The position numbers and the translations under genes are program-made. DNA of 64,000 bases from Puia dinghuensis. Lineage in GTDB: Bacteria; Bacteroidota; Bacteroidia; Chitinophagales; Chitinophagaceae. Below, one piece after another: positions 15,093 to 25,134 of this stretch. The notes under the pieces were generated by a model. The model was given only the letters and a program-made list of their open reading frames with translations, was not told where the DNA came from and made no database searches. Numbering within the stretch: position 1 is the stretch's first letter; every line of letters begins with the position of its first letter. The DNA lies in NCBI RefSeq assembly GCF_014642875.1, contig NZ_BMJC01000006.1, positions 1-64,000 of the forward strand. The letters are read 5' to 3'.

Positions 15093-15163
15093 TGGGAGAC
15101 CTTCAGTATTCCCATTGCATTTTTTGGAATAGAATTTGATTTTGAAATGACCTTACTATTGCT

Positions 15164-15415
15164 ATGAAAAAACCCTTGGAAGAACTGTCCGCTTCTAACC
15201 TTCGAAGCCTTCTAATCGAGGAAGTAAAAGCATTTGTGGAGTGCCTCGACAGCTCCGCCACACATGAATTGGAAGAAAAAAGGAAACGACTGATCTTGAT
15301 CTTTAGCCTGATTACCGAAAAGGAGAAAATAGAGGCAATGCCCCTGGTTTGGGGAAAAAATTCCGCGAAATCACATGATGGAGCCTCATCTGAGACCGAT
15401 CTCGGGCCTGTATAG
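15164..15415 (+). CDS. small hypothetical protein
   Basis: An 83-residue charged, helical protein (EELSASNLRSLLIEEVKAFVECLD, then EEKRKRLILIFSLITEKEKIEAMP) with no signal peptide or motif I know. It lies 71 bases after the tra cluster and its base composition is more AT-rich than the Tra genes, so it is probably not part of that operon. Coding status is likely because of its regular heptad-like amphipathic pattern, but function is unknown. Confidence 0.5.
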   Translation: MKKPLEELSASNLRSLLIEEVKAFVECLDSSATHELEEKRKRLILIFSLITEKEKIEAMPLVWGKNSAKSHDGASSETDLGPV

Positions 15416-15442
15416 AGCATAGCTTCTTGTTAAAGCCCCGGC

Positions 15443-17695
15443 ATGTTTATTGAAATATCATACTCCAGGCTTTTTTTGATGCTCAAGTACTTCCGTTTCC
15501 CGGCGATCTGGGCAGTTTTGACTTTCTACAGCTTGCCATCTTTTTCGCAGGCGCCACCCGTCACCCGCGAAAGACCTGCTATTTGTACCGACACCATGGG
15601 CCATATCCTGACGACAGAGACCAACTCGATGCTCGGCGTCGACTATATTACCAAAACCCGCGATGGGAATATCCTCGCGCCCGGCTACCAGTGGAGTGTC
15701 ACCGCTCCTTTTTATACCTTTCCCTACCTGGTAAAATATACTCCCCAGGGTACGATACTCTGGTCAAAATCCTTCGCCGGTCTGGGCATCTATCCCCAAA
15801 ACAATGCCTACGCCTATAAATGTTTTGAACTGAACGACGGCTCCCTGCTCCTGGTGGGGCTACTGAGCATACCGGAAAAGGTCAATGGCAGGTACGAGAT
15901 GGCCATGTGGCGGCTCGATGCCAATGGGAACATGATCTGGGTGCAAACCGACAGCTGCTCCATCTGGGCACAATATAGCGGCAGCCTGGAGGTGGTCGAT
16001 CTGCAGCAGGACCCCGCCGGCAATATTTACCTGGCCGGAAATCAGCGGACTGTCGACGCAACCATCTCCGGTAGTTTTGCGCTGAAAATGGACCTCGCCG
16101 GGAATATCCAGTGGGATAAGACTTTTACATCGGGACTCTCGTCCTGTTTTGGCATGATCTGGACCGGAGCACAGCTGGCGATAGTGGGCTCCGGTTTCGA
16201 CGGGACGAATACGGAATTCCTGTGGTGCCTTACCATCGACCCGGCTACCGGCGATACCCTTCGGTCAAAAACCTGGGTCCAGGACTATGGCGCCGGCACC
16301 ACCTGGTATTCGTTCTCTTCCGTTGGATCGGCCCGCCTGCTGGCCAACGGAAATATCAGTGTCTGCGGGCCTCCCTTGTCGGATTTTGCGCAGACCACCA
16401 CCCCCCTGATCCATGGAGTGATCGCGGAATTCGATCCTTCCTTCAATTATTTGCGGGGTTGGATGATAAGATCCAATATCCGGAGCAACTATAGCAATAC
16501 CCGGATCACCGAGCACCCGTCGGGCAGAATTTCCTATACGTATCTGAAGTATATCTCCGCAAATGACCTGGATATCTTTTACGGCGCCGTCGAACAGGGG
16601 CAGATCGCGAAAGAAAGCGTCCTGCACCAGCAAAACCGTTCGGACACTTGGACCTCGAATTTCGTCAACGTGGCCGGCAACGAGGATGTTGTCATTCAAT
16701 CCTACGGTGACCCGGTGAATAATGTTTCAGGCCAGGAATTCGTTCGCCTGCATGACAGCGACACGAGCAGTGTCTGTAGCGGCATCGATACCCTCGCCAG
16801 CTGGGTGGAGCCGTTTGCCATGCGGCCGTACCGGGGATCGGATTGGGGATCGATTGTCAGCAACACGTTCCGCAGAACGGACCGGCCCATGCCCCCACCG
16901 GTGGACGGGAATCCGGTGCAGCAACTGGCCTGTGCCTCGACCTCTTTTTGTCGTTCGCTTCAGCTGGCGGTAGACCAGGATTCCGTTTGCCCGGGCTCGC
17001 CGGTCGTCTTCACGGCCCTGCGAAATACCGGATGCGGCGGCAGACCACTCTGGTTCTTCGATACGACCGATGTCCAGTCCTATCAGCTGCTGAATGACAC
17101 GGCAATCCGCATCATCTACCGCAACGATCACCAGGGGGATATCACCGCCGCGATGACGGGCACCTGCAGCAACCTGAGTGCTTCGGCGCCATTGACGGTG
17201 ACGACTGCTACCAGGCACGTCTCGCTGGGCGGGGACCACTACCTCTGCTCCGACACCGTCCTGGTGCTACGACCGGCCAAAGGCTATAGCAGCTATCTCT
17301 GGCAGGATGGGTCGGTCGCCGACACGCTGGCGGTCACCAAACCCGGTGTCTACACGGTAACGGTGACCAATGGCTGTGGGACAAGCAGCAGCGATGAGGT
17401 ATCGGTGAACCAATGTTCGTTTCACATTTACTTCCCCAACGCCTTCCGCCCGGACGGCAACGGCACCAATAGCCTCTTCCGCGCGCACAGCTTTGGTAAT
17501 ATCAGCCATTACCAATTGCAGGTGTTCAACCGCTGGGGGCAAATGGTCTTCGCCACCGAGGATTGTTTCGGGGGATGGGATGGCCGGGTGAACAATATCG
17601 CCCAGCCGGCGGGAACCTATATCTGGGTCAGCCGCTACCAGTTTGTCGATGAGCCGGAGAAGACCGAAAGGGGGACGCTGATCTTGATCCGGTAA
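15443..17695 (+). CDS. secreted surface protein with gliding-motility/T9SS C-terminal domain
   Basis: A 750-residue exported protein. The membrane-like leader ends at SFSQ near residue 36. An internal ATG at 15479 (MLKYFRFPAIW) gives a cleaner signal peptide. Residues 40-480 contain beta-propeller-like repeats with 'ILWSK', 'GNIYLAGNQ' and 'GNIQWDKTF' units, typical of delta-60/WD-like surface proteins. A Cys-rich region (SVCPGSPVVFTALRN) and a repeat with YSSYLWQDGS follow. The C-terminal 90 residues (FPNAFRPDGNGTNSLF, LQVFNRWGQMVF, GTYIWVSRY) are the CHU_C / type-B sorting domain, which targets cargo of the type IX secretion system to the surface. It is probably an adhesin or gliding-related protein with unknown ligand. 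Confidence 0.83.
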   Translation: MFIEISYSRLFLMLKYFRFPAIWAVLTFYSLPSFSQAPPVTRERPAICTDTMGHILTTETNSMLGVDYITKTRDGNILAPGYQWSVTAPFYTFPYLVKYTPQGTILWSKSFAGLGIYPQNNAYAYKCFELNDGSLLLVGLLSIPEKVNGRYEMAMWRLDANGNMIWVQTDSCSIWAQYSGSLEVVDLQQDPAGNIYLAGNQRTVDATISGSFALKMDLAGNIQWDKTFTSGLSSCFGMIWTGAQLAIVGSGFDGTNTEFLWCLTIDPATGDTLRSKTWVQDYGAGTTWYSFSSVGSARLLANGNISVCGPPLSDFAQTTTPLIHGVIAEFDPSFNYLRGWMIRSNIRSNYSNTRITEHPSGRISYTYLKYISANDLDIFYGAVEQGQIAKESVLHQQNRSDTWTSNFVNVAGNEDVVIQSYGDPVNNVSGQEFVRLHDSDTSSVCSGIDTLASWVEPFAMRPYRGSDWGSIVSNTFRRTDRPMPPPVDGNPVQQLACASTSFCRSLQLAVDQDSVCPGSPVVFTALRNTGCGGRPLWFFDTTDVQSYQLLNDTAIRIIYRNDHQGDITAAMTGTCSNLSASAPLTVTTATRHVSLGGDHYLCSDTVLVLRPAKGYSSYLWQDGSVADTLAVTKPGVYTVTVTNGCGTSSSDEVSVNQCSFHIYFPNAFRPDGNGTNSLFRAHSFGNISHYQLQVFNRWGQMVFATEDCFGGWDGRVNNIAQPAGTYIWVSRYQFVDEPEKTERGTLILIR

Positions 17696-17814
17696 AGGAT
17701 TCCTTTAATGTGGAAAACAAATTGGAAGTGAGCGCGGTGAACAAAAGGCCTGGCATTTAATTTGTCAATACCTAGACTCCCGGACGCTATCCGCAGGATC
17801 CAATATCTATCAGA

Positions 17815-20019
17815 ATGCCCAGACTAAAGAGAGAGATACTCCCCTTAGGATTATTTCTATGCCTACATATCGCGCTCCGCGCCCAGAACGTCCAGGTGAC
17901 CGTCGATATCCTTCACAACAGGAAAGCAGTTTCTCCCTACATCTATGGCCGGAACACCATCTTCGGACAGAACAACTCCCTCTCCGACGATCCGGCAAAT
18001 CCGGTTTCGGCCGGCACCTGGCAACAATATACCGATGCCGGGGTGAATTTTTTCCGGGAGAACGGCGGGAATAACCTTACCAAATACAATTGGCGGCGCA
18101 AACTGTCCAGCCATTCGGAGTGGTATAACAATGTGTATGCTTCCGACTGGGACTATGCCGCGCAAACCCTTTACCAGAATATTCCCGCAGCACAGAGCAT
18201 GTGGGCATTCCAACTGATCGGCATGGCGGCTTCGACCAATACGCATAATTTCGACGATTGGGCCTTCAACGGCTCCCAGCCATGGTCGGGCACGGAACAG
18301 AACCTGGCAGGTGGGGGGGTCATCAATCCTGCCGGCGGCAGCAAGGCCCTGGTCAACGGGGATACCAGCCTCTACCTGGAACCCTGGACAGCGGATTCCA
18401 CCACCGGCATCCTCCCCCACTGGTTCGGCAACGGCGGACTGGGGCTCGACTATACGAAGATGAGATACTGGAACATGGATAATGAGCCGGATATCTGGTC
18501 CAATACCCATGACGATGTGATGCCGGTGCAACCCAGTGCCGAGACGTTCATGCAGCTTTATTTCACGGTTGCCAAAAAAGCGAGGGCGCTTTTTCCCGGC
18601 ATCAAACTGACCGGCCCGGTCAGCGCCAACGAGTGGCTGTGGTACAACTGGAACAATACCACGGTCACGGCATCCGACGGCAAACAATACCCCTGGCTGG
18701 AATATTTTATCAAACGGGTCGCCGAAGAACAACAGCGCACCGGTATCCGCTTGCTGGATGTGATCGATCTCCATTTTTACCCCTCAAGCTCCTCGGCTTC
18801 GGATGTCGTGCAATATCACCGCGTGTTTTTTGACAGCACCTACCATTTCCCTGAGGCCAATGGGGTGAGGGTGGTCAACGGCGGATGGGATAACTCGATA
18901 CAGATAGAAGATATATTCGGAAGATGCCAGCACTGGCTCGACCAATATATGGGACCGGGCAACGGGGTCACTTTCGGGGTCTCTGAAACGGGAACCCAGC
19001 TCCATAACGACCCGAACGCGCTGGCCGTCTGGTATGCTTCGACGATGGGGGAGTTCATGAACCACGGCGTGGAATACTTCTCCCCCTGGTTCTGGGACCC
19101 TGGTATGTGGGAAACCCTTCATCTTTTCAGCCGGTACAATAAAAACAACAGCGTACAGGCCGTGTCCAGTGACGAGCAGGATGTATCGGCTTATGCCACG
19201 ATCGACAACGCTAACGATTCCATGACGGTGGCACTGGTTAACCGGTCGCCCGCCGAATCCCGGACCGTTACCCTTAACTTTCCGAATTTCCTGCTTGCCG
19301 GCCAGGCGGTCACAACCCTCACACTATCAAACCTCCCGGCAGGCATCGAAACCTTTGTTTCGCATGCGGATAATGCATTGAAAACCGCCAGTATTATGCC
19401 GCAGGTCAATAATACCCTACAGGTGACCCTTGCGCCTTTGTCGATCACTTCCCTGCTGATCGCCGGTGCTACAACGACTCTCCCCGTTAGCCTCCTCGCA
19501 TTTACCGCCCAAAAAAGTGATAAGGGCGTGCTGCTGAATTTTACGGACACCGGGGAAGCCGGCCTGTCTTCCTTTGAAATAGAACGGAGCCCCGATGGCG
19601 CCGCCTTCACGAAGATCGGAATGGTGCCTGCCGCGGCGGGCCAGGCCGGGAATGCTTCGGAGAAGGAGTATGAATTTGTCGATGGTCAGCCCATGCCTTC
19701 CCTTGATTACTACAGGCTTAAGGTGATCGATACCGATGGTCACTACGGGTACAGCAAGATCCTGCCTGTCCGGTATGACGGCATTTCTGCCCTTACCCTC
19801 TTCCCGAACCCGGCGCACAACGTGGTGAACGTTCAATTGCACCTGCCCCCAGGACCGGTCATGCTACAGGTGATCGATGCGGCCGGACACCAGGTTCGGG
19901 TCATACCCTTGCAGTCCTCTGGCAACACCCTCACCACGACAATCGACATAAGCGGCCTTGCGAATGGAGTGTACTATATCCATGCGGGGAGCGAAGTGTT
20001 GGGCTTTGTCAAAAACTAA
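17815..20019 (+). CDS. GH44-like glycoside hydrolase with T9SS sorting domain
   Basis: A 734-residue secreted enzyme with a signal peptide ending at LRAQ (residue 23). The catalytic TIM-barrel region matches family GH44 endoglucanase/xyloglucanase-type enzymes: SPYIYGRNTIFGQNN, FFRENGGNNLTKYNWR, YWNMDNEPDIWSNTHDD with Glu224 as the likely acid/base, and FGVSETGTQLHND with Glu391 as a plausible nucleophile. A beta-sandwich follows to about residue 550, then a fibronectin-like region (LPVSLLAFTAQKSDKGVLL). The C-terminal type-A T9SS sorting domain (LFPNPAHNVVNVQL, GVYYIHAG) exports or anchors it at the surface. The substrate is probably a beta-1,4-linked glucan or xyloglucan. The neighbours do not form a dedicated utilisation locus. 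Confidence 0.82.
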   Translation: MPRLKREILPLGLFLCLHIALRAQNVQVTVDILHNRKAVSPYIYGRNTIFGQNNSLSDDPANPVSAGTWQQYTDAGVNFFRENGGNNLTKYNWRRKLSSHSEWYNNVYASDWDYAAQTLYQNIPAAQSMWAFQLIGMAASTNTHNFDDWAFNGSQPWSGTEQNLAGGGVINPAGGSKALVNGDTSLYLEPWTADSTTGILPHWFGNGGLGLDYTKMRYWNMDNEPDIWSNTHDDVMPVQPSAETFMQLYFTVAKKARALFPGIKLTGPVSANEWLWYNWNNTTVTASDGKQYPWLEYFIKRVAEEQQRTGIRLLDVIDLHFYPSSSSASDVVQYHRVFFDSTYHFPEANGVRVVNGGWDNSIQIEDIFGRCQHWLDQYMGPGNGVTFGVSETGTQLHNDPNALAVWYASTMGEFMNHGVEYFSPWFWDPGMWETLHLFSRYNKNNSVQAVSSDEQDVSAYATIDNANDSMTVALVNRSPAESRTVTLNFPNFLLAGQAVTTLTLSNLPAGIETFVSHADNALKTASIMPQVNNTLQVTLAPLSITSLLIAGATTTLPVSLLAFTAQKSDKGVLLNFTDTGEAGLSSFEIERSPDGAAFTKIGMVPAAAGQAGNASEKEYEFVDGQPMPSLDYYRLKVIDTDGHYGYSKILPVRYDGISALTLFPNPAHNVVNVQLHLPPGPVMLQVIDAAGHQVRVIPLQSSGNTLTTTIDISGLANGVYYIHAGSEVLGFVKN

Positions 20020-20044
20020 GGCCGGCTGAGGAATAAAATTGAAA

Positions 20045-20076
20045 AGGCCAGTTAGAAAGCTAACCGGCCTTTTTTT
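20045..20076. terminator. bidirectional hairpin terminator
   Basis: The stem AGGCC-A-GTTAG pairs with CTAAC-C-GGCCT around an AAAG loop (20045-20070), with one A/C mismatch. It is followed by a T run to 20076 and preceded by an A run, so it can end transcription from both convergent genes (the GH44 gene and the gene at 20085). Confidence 0.8.
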
Positions 20077-20084
20077 AATTCCTC

Positions 20085-21857
20085 TTAGTGTAACATAATG
20101 GGTAAGGTCTTAAAATCTTTATCTGTTTTAATTTGAATCGTATATATACCTGGTGCATGAGTTGGAATTTGTAATTCTTTGTTATTTGTTCCTGCCTCAA
20201 GGCTTATTATATAAGATTTTATAACCCTTCCATCCATATCGATCAGATTGACTGCTGCATTTGATCTTTCCGGAGAATTTATCAATAAGTACGTTAATCC
20301 GTCGGACGGATTGGGATAAACTTTTGCAGTGAACGTACCGGCTGCTTCCAGCGATAGTTTAGCTCCTGCACCCGTTGCCAGGGGTGAACCGGCAGTGGTG
20401 GCTACAGCCGGAGCACAAAGCGAAAAAGAGACACTGGCAGTGAGTTTGTTGGCATCCGTAACCACGACCGTATATATAAAGGGATTTCCGGTGGCCGTAA
20501 GACCGCAAAGATCCGTTCTTGTATTGGCGGCAGTCGTTACCCCATCACTCCAGGCGTAGGTATAAGGCGCAGTTCCCCCGGATACGTTGATGGCCGCAGC
20601 CCCATCACATGCATTTTGAGAACTCCCTTTCAAGGCAGTCGCTGCAACATTGAACATGGTAAATGTGCAAGCCGGTGCGGTGAGATTCTCCGTAAGCGTG
20701 CTTGTGCAACCATTGGCGTCCGTTACCGTCAGCGTATACGTTCCCTGCCCTATCCCGCTTAAATTTTGTGTTTGGGCGCCCGTATTCCAAAGGAAAGTAT
20801 AGGGCGGCGTACCCCCGGAGACCGTTACCGTAATAGACCCATTCGATTGATTGTTGCCGGCATTTACGACTACTCCGGAAACTTGTATGGCGGGAGGTTG
20901 CGAAATCGTCAAGCTGAGGTTGATGGTACAGCCGGCGCCATCGGTGATGATAAGCGGATAAGTCCCGGCAGGAATGTTCGGGAAATTGGTCACTGCATTG
21001 GACGTTGTTAAGAACACTCCTTCTCCGTTGTTAAAACTGAAGGGAGGAGTGCCACCGGTGAGCGTAATGGTCGCGTTCCCGGTTGCAGCGCCAAAACAGG
21101 TAACGTCTGTCTTTTGGATCGTCCCACTTAGATTACAGACAACGGATTTCTGGCAGGTGGTAAAATTGTCCGTCGAACTGTTCGAACCGGTGAAATTACT
21201 CCCACCCCCACCCGAACCGCCGGCAACCAGGTGCGACTCTTCGGGTATCGGCGTGCCTGCCTGGACACCCCCGCCCACGGAGGATACCTGGCCCGCACCG
21301 GCAATCGCCGAATAACTGAACTCGGGCTCATAGGCTCCGATGCCATAAAACCAGGAAGAGCTAAAGGAAGGCTTGTTGCTAAAAAAAGACCCGGTAACAG
21401 TGGATTCTTTACCGGCAGAGACCGAGAAGCCGGTGGACGAATTGATGATGGCCCCGGAAATGAAAATGTCACTGCTGCTGAACCCGGGTGGAACCCTTGT
21501 TGTCCACGTATTCGTCGTGATATCGAAGGTCGTCACCGGGGTGCTGACCGAAGCATCGGCTACTATCTGTCCATTGGGGATAGCCACATTGGTGACCGTC
21601 GGCGTTGACGTCACCCCAGTCAAAGAGATCGTACCGCCGGAGAATAAAAGAAAGTCACCATTGGCCGTCAGATCGGTGTTGGTGAGCTTCGTGTGAATGG
21701 CGAGCCATGCGCTGGCTGCCGTGCCGGGGTTGGGAGTAGAATTGAAATTGGTGAAGGGATTGTGGGTCAAAAGGGGGCAAGACTGGCCGGAGCCAGAAAA
21801 AGAAGAAAACAGCAAAGCAATCACCGCCATAAAGGCGATCTGTAAACTTTTTTTCAT
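20085..21857 (-). CDS. secreted SprB-repeat protein with T9SS sorting domain
   Basis: About 590 residues. The frame opens two codons earlier with GTG, but the ATG at 21857 starts a normal signal peptide (MKKSLQIAFMAVIALLFSS). Residues 30-230 form a beta-rich, Ser/Gly/Thr-rich domain common in Bacteroidota surface proteins. Then come SprB-type repeats (CNLSGTIQKTDVTCFGAATGNATITLTGGTPPF and VSGGTPPYTFLWNTGAQTQNLSGIGQGTYTLTVTD), and a third, degenerate unit. The C terminus (KVYPNPSDGLTYLLI, APGIYTIQIKTD) is a type-A T9SS sorting domain. SprB repeats belong to mobile surface adhesins of gliding bacteria. The ligand is unknown. It stands convergent to the GH44 gene. Confidence 0.83.
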   Translation of the reverse strand: MKKSLQIAFMAVIALLFSSFSGSGQSCPLLTHNPFTNFNSTPNPGTAASAWLAIHTKLTNTDLTANGDFLLFSGGTISLTGVTSTPTVTNVAIPNGQIVADASVSTPVTTFDITTNTWTTRVPPGFSSSDIFISGAIINSSTGFSVSAGKESTVTGSFFSNKPSFSSSWFYGIGAYEPEFSYSAIAGAGQVSSVGGGVQAGTPIPEESHLVAGGSGGGGSNFTGSNSSTDNFTTCQKSVVCNLSGTIQKTDVTCFGAATGNATITLTGGTPPFSFNNGEGVFLTTSNAVTNFPNIPAGTYPLIITDGAGCTINLSLTISQPPAIQVSGVVVNAGNNQSNGSITVTVSGGTPPYTFLWNTGAQTQNLSGIGQGTYTLTVTDANGCTSTLTENLTAPACTFTMFNVAATALKGSSQNACDGAAAINVSGGTAPYTYAWSDGVTTAANTRTDLCGLTATGNPFIYTVVVTDANKLTASVSFSLCAPAVATTAGSPLATGAGAKLSLEAAGTFTAKVYPNPSDGLTYLLINSPERSNAAVNLIDMDGRVIKSYIISLEAGTNNKELQIPTHAPGIYTIQIKTDKDFKTLPIMLH

Positions 21858-21923
21858 AACCACAATTTTTAAGTTTTAGTAAAATGGCCTGGAATAGGAA
21901 ACCGAAAGTCGGCAGCGATTCAT

Positions 21924-23723
21924 TCATAGAGAGTGCAGGTCCTGCTTGTACAATTCCTGCCACCGGGATAGGGAAAGGTTCTCGGTCACACTCGATGCGG
22001 ACCATATTTTTGACACAAGGCGGATCACTTCATGGCTCTTATCCGGCGGGTAGTAGTAGTTGCCATCCATCCGGACAAAGGAATCAAGATCATCGGCCGT
22101 CGAAATGATGTTCAGGCATAGTTGCCCGGCCGATCGGCAACGAAACCGGTTTCCATAACACTGGATATTCCTTACGGCGCTATGAGAAGAAAAGGTATCC
22201 TCCGCGAGCAGGAGCTGGATGGCATTATCAAACGAGGTATTACCTTTTATCTTTACTTCGTGGGCGTTGTGGATCTTGATCCCGGCATCAGGACAATCCG
22301 ATATCGTATTCGCCTCTACATCGACACCGGAACTGTTGTCATCGATATAAATGCCCTCAACGGGCGGCCCGGGCTCAAAGGACCTCGTTCCCGCCGGAGC
22401 GCCGATCCCATGGGATACGATATTGCCGGTTATCTTTTTCCGGGTCGTCACCCGCCAATCACCGACATAGATCCCGGCGCCATCATCTTTAACAGCGCAG
22501 AAATGAGCGATCCGGTTGTTTTTTACGATCGTCGAATTCCCGCCAAAATAAATCGCATTATAACCCGTACTGTCGATGTCATTTCCCTCGACGATGCTGC
22601 TATCGCCGAATAGCGTTACCGCCTGGTAGGACCCCGTACCGCTTTCCCCCATACCGGGCAACAACCCGGTATTCCGGATGCTATTATTTCTCACCGTCGC
22701 AAAGCCGCACCCCATATCCAAATTGATCGCATCGTTCTGGGAGTGATCGATATAGCATTTCTCAATGCCGAGATAGGACGACCCGGAAGCACGGATAGCA
22801 TCGGTTGCAGACAGATCGATGCGGCAATCCCGGATACTTATATTTTTCGAGTTTGAAATAGTGAAGGCGCTGACACCTGCGCCTTCAAACGCAAGGTTCT
22901 CGAATTTTACGAATTGCTGGTTATTGATGACGACAAGGAAATCCCGGTCGCTCACATTCACGTTGCAGGTGTTCGGTCCCTTTTTCCCGAAGAAAACGTA
23001 CACCTCCCGCGTTGAAGGATCAAAATACCATTCACCCGATGAATCCAATGTCCGCAGATCATTTTGAATAAAATAACCATAGCCGTCGGTAGGCATGTTT
23101 TTCGAGCCGCCCGTATAACTTATTATGCCGTCTTTATGCGACCCGATGCTTCCCTTGTCAAGGACCCATCGGTTCTTTCGAATGACGATGCCGGCGCCCC
23201 TCCAGTCAGGCATTGCCGCCAACTGATCGCTTTTTATCGAAGTGATCCCGACATGCGATCGATAGATGAGATACCCGGAATTCGGATAGCGGCCCATGGG
23301 TTGCTGAAAGCCATTCAGTACCAGCATTTTTATCTCCGGCAAATGCGAAGGGGAAGCGGCTTTAAAGATCCCAGGGGAAGTTTCCGTCCATAACGAAACA
23401 GGAGCAAGACCGGAGATCACCGGCATGGGACCAGACCCGTAAGCGCCGAAAACAACGGGGAATGAGGAAGACCCCGATCTTGTTACATCGATGGTACCAT
23501 TGAATGTTTCTCCTCTTTTAAATAATATCGAGTCCCCCGGCCGTAGATCACTGAAAATGGAATTCAGCCTGGCAACCGTTTTCCACGGCGTGTTTGCATG
23601 CTGCGCCAGCTTGCTGCTTCTTGAGTCATCGCCGGACACCGAAGAGAAATAATAATTGGCTGCCCTTGTGCAAAAAGGAGAGGAAACCAACAGAACCAGC
23701 AGGAGCAGGTATTTAGAAGGCAT
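21924..23723 (-). CDS. secreted right-handed beta-helix protein of the EPS operon
   Basis: About 599 residues. I chose the ATG at 23723, which has the purine-rich GGGGAAG just upstream, over one seven codons earlier. A signal peptide ends at TRAANYYFSS. The body shows a beta-helix with repeated 'ISIRDCRIDLS', 'YLGIEKCYIDHS', 'ATVRNNSIRNTG', 'IVEGNDIDSTGYNAIYFGGNSTIVKNN' units, as in pectate-lyase-like parallel beta-helix (PbH1 repeat) enzymes. Such proteins at the end of an exopolysaccharide operon may cleave or epimerise the polymer. The catalytic residues cannot be named from the sequence. It overlaps the sugar-transferase gene by 11 bases, so it is last in the same transcript. Confidence 0.8.
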   Translation of the reverse strand: MPSKYLLLLVLLVSSPFCTRAANYYFSSVSGDDSRSSKLAQHANTPWKTVARLNSIFSDLRPGDSILFKRGETFNGTIDVTRSGSSSFPVVFGAYGSGPMPVISGLAPVSLWTETSPGIFKAASPSHLPEIKMLVLNGFQQPMGRYPNSGYLIYRSHVGITSIKSDQLAAMPDWRGAGIVIRKNRWVLDKGSIGSHKDGIISYTGGSKNMPTDGYGYFIQNDLRTLDSSGEWYFDPSTREVYVFFGKKGPNTCNVNVSDRDFLVVINNQQFVKFENLAFEGAGVSAFTISNSKNISIRDCRIDLSATDAIRASGSSYLGIEKCYIDHSQNDAINLDMGCGFATVRNNSIRNTGLLPGMGESGTGSYQAVTLFGDSSIVEGNDIDSTGYNAIYFGGNSTIVKNNRIAHFCAVKDDGAGIYVGDWRVTTRKKITGNIVSHGIGAPAGTRSFEPGPPVEGIYIDDNSSGVDVEANTISDCPDAGIKIHNAHEVKIKGNTSFDNAIQLLLAEDTFSSHSAVRNIQCYGNRFRCRSAGQLCLNIISTADDLDSFVRMDGNYYYPPDKSHEVIRLVSKIWSASSVTENLSLSRWQELYKQDLHSL

Positions 23724-25107
23724 TTTCTTCCCCTTTGATGACATTGAATACGGTGAGAAAAACGATCTTTACATCGAGCCAAAAGCTCCAGTTCTCCAAA
23801 TACCACAGGTCGGCTTCGACCCTTCTGGCCATCTTCAACCTATTCTCCGTTTCTCCCCGGAGTCCGTTGACCTGTGCCCAGCCGGTGATGCCGGGCTTTA
23901 AGAATTGCCGGACCATGAAATTATCGACTATCGACTTGTAGGCATCATTCAAGGGTATGGGGTGTGGCCTCGGCCCGCAAACGCTCATTTGGCCGGCAAG
24001 CACATTGAAAAACTGGGGTAACTCGTCCAGGCTTGTCTTTCGCAAAAACCTTCCAACAGCGAAGACCCTGCTATCGTGCTTGCTTACCTGTTGAAAGCCT
24101 GGTTCTTCTTTTTCATGTCTAAGTGTTCGAAATTTAAGAACATTGAATACCTTATTATTCCTGCCCGATCTCTTTTGAATAAAAAGAACGGGACCTTTAG
24201 AGCTGAGTTTTATTAGAATGGCGATGAGTGGAAAAAGCCAGCTCATCAGAAAAATAGTCACAAGAGAACTGAAGGCAATATCAAATATCCTTTTTTTGAT
24301 CTTGTTGCCAACGTCTTCCAGTGGCTCGGATCTCAGGGATATTACGGGCAGGTCGTTCAAATAATCTATCTGACCGGGACGTGACATAAAATAACCAAGA
24401 TCGGGAACGACCTTAAAACGGATACAATTGAAATCCGCATCATGTATCAGCCGGCTGATCTCCGGGTTTTGCTGAGGCGCGATCGTGGAATATATTTCCG
24501 AAACCCCGTATTCCTCGCATACGGCGAGGACATCCTCTATATTGCCCAAAATAGGGTAATGGGACAATTCCTTTATGTTTTCCAAAGACTCGCAAAAACC
24601 CACGATGCTTTTGCTCGAGAGGTCCATTTCCAGATAGGACGCCAATTTCTTTGAAACATCATTATAGCCAACGATCACGACCTTATTCAAATTATTTCCG
24701 ATCCGCCTGGAATGACTAAAGAAGAAAATATATAAAAAGCGGTTAAAAAGCAGAGCCAGCGCAAAACTCAGGAGCACCACTATTGTGAATAATCTCGAGA
24801 TATATACCTGTTTGGAGAAGAACAGATACATTACCCCCAGTAGAAGGAAATATACGTATGCCCGGACGCTCCGCTTTGCGAAGCCTTCAAAGGAAGATAT
24901 GCTTTTTTCATTGTATTGATTCACCACCAGGGCCGTGCACAGCCACGCAATGTTCAAATACAGCATGAATACGGCATAATAGAAGTATAATCCTTTTACA
25001 AACTGCGCCTGAAAATAGTAGCAGGCCGAACAAAAAATTGCGTTTAGGAATAAAAGATCAAGCCCTACCAGGACCAATTGCATTAAAAGCAACAATTTCT
25101 TATCCAT
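23713..25107 (-). CDS. polyprenyl-phosphate sugar-1-phosphate transferase (WbaP/WcaJ type)
   Basis: A 464-residue protein that starts the repeat unit by moving a sugar-1-phosphate onto undecaprenyl phosphate at the inner membrane. It has four N-terminal membrane helices (residues 5-140), a central Rossmann-like domain (VVIVGYNDVSKKLASYLE), another helix and then the bacterial sugar transferase domain: KKRIFDIAFSS, KFRTLRHEKEEPG, GRFLRKTSLDELPQFFNVL, SVCGPRPHP and KPGITGWAQVNGLRGET. All are canonical and intact. The sugar, often glucose in this subfamily, is not settled. The gene lies near the end of the operon, after the acetyltransferase and WecG-like genes. Confidence 0.92.
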   Translation of the reverse strand: MDKKLLLLMQLVLVGLDLLFLNAIFCSACYYFQAQFVKGLYFYYAVFMLYLNIAWLCTALVVNQYNEKSISSFEGFAKRSVRAYVYFLLLGVMYLFFSKQVYISRLFTIVVLLSFALALLFNRFLYIFFFSHSRRIGNNLNKVVIVGYNDVSKKLASYLEMDLSSKSIVGFCESLENIKELSHYPILGNIEDVLAVCEEYGVSEIYSTIAPQQNPEISRLIHDADFNCIRFKVVPDLGYFMSRPGQIDYLNDLPVISLRSEPLEDVGNKIKKRIFDIAFSSLVTIFLMSWLFPLIAILIKLSSKGPVLFIQKRSGRNNKVFNVLKFRTLRHEKEEPGFQQVSKHDSRVFAVGRFLRKTSLDELPQFFNVLAGQMSVCGPRPHPIPLNDAYKSIVDNFMVRQFLKPGITGWAQVNGLRGETENRLKMARRVEADLWYLENWSFWLDVKIVFLTVFNVIKGEENAF

Positions 25108-25134
25108 CTGTTTTGAATTTGGACCAAAGCAGGA

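Noticed and set aside
17863-18774. A 303-codon minus-strand frame in the GH44 gene.
   Set aside because: It is antisense to a gene with clear signal peptide, catalytic motifs and sorting domain.
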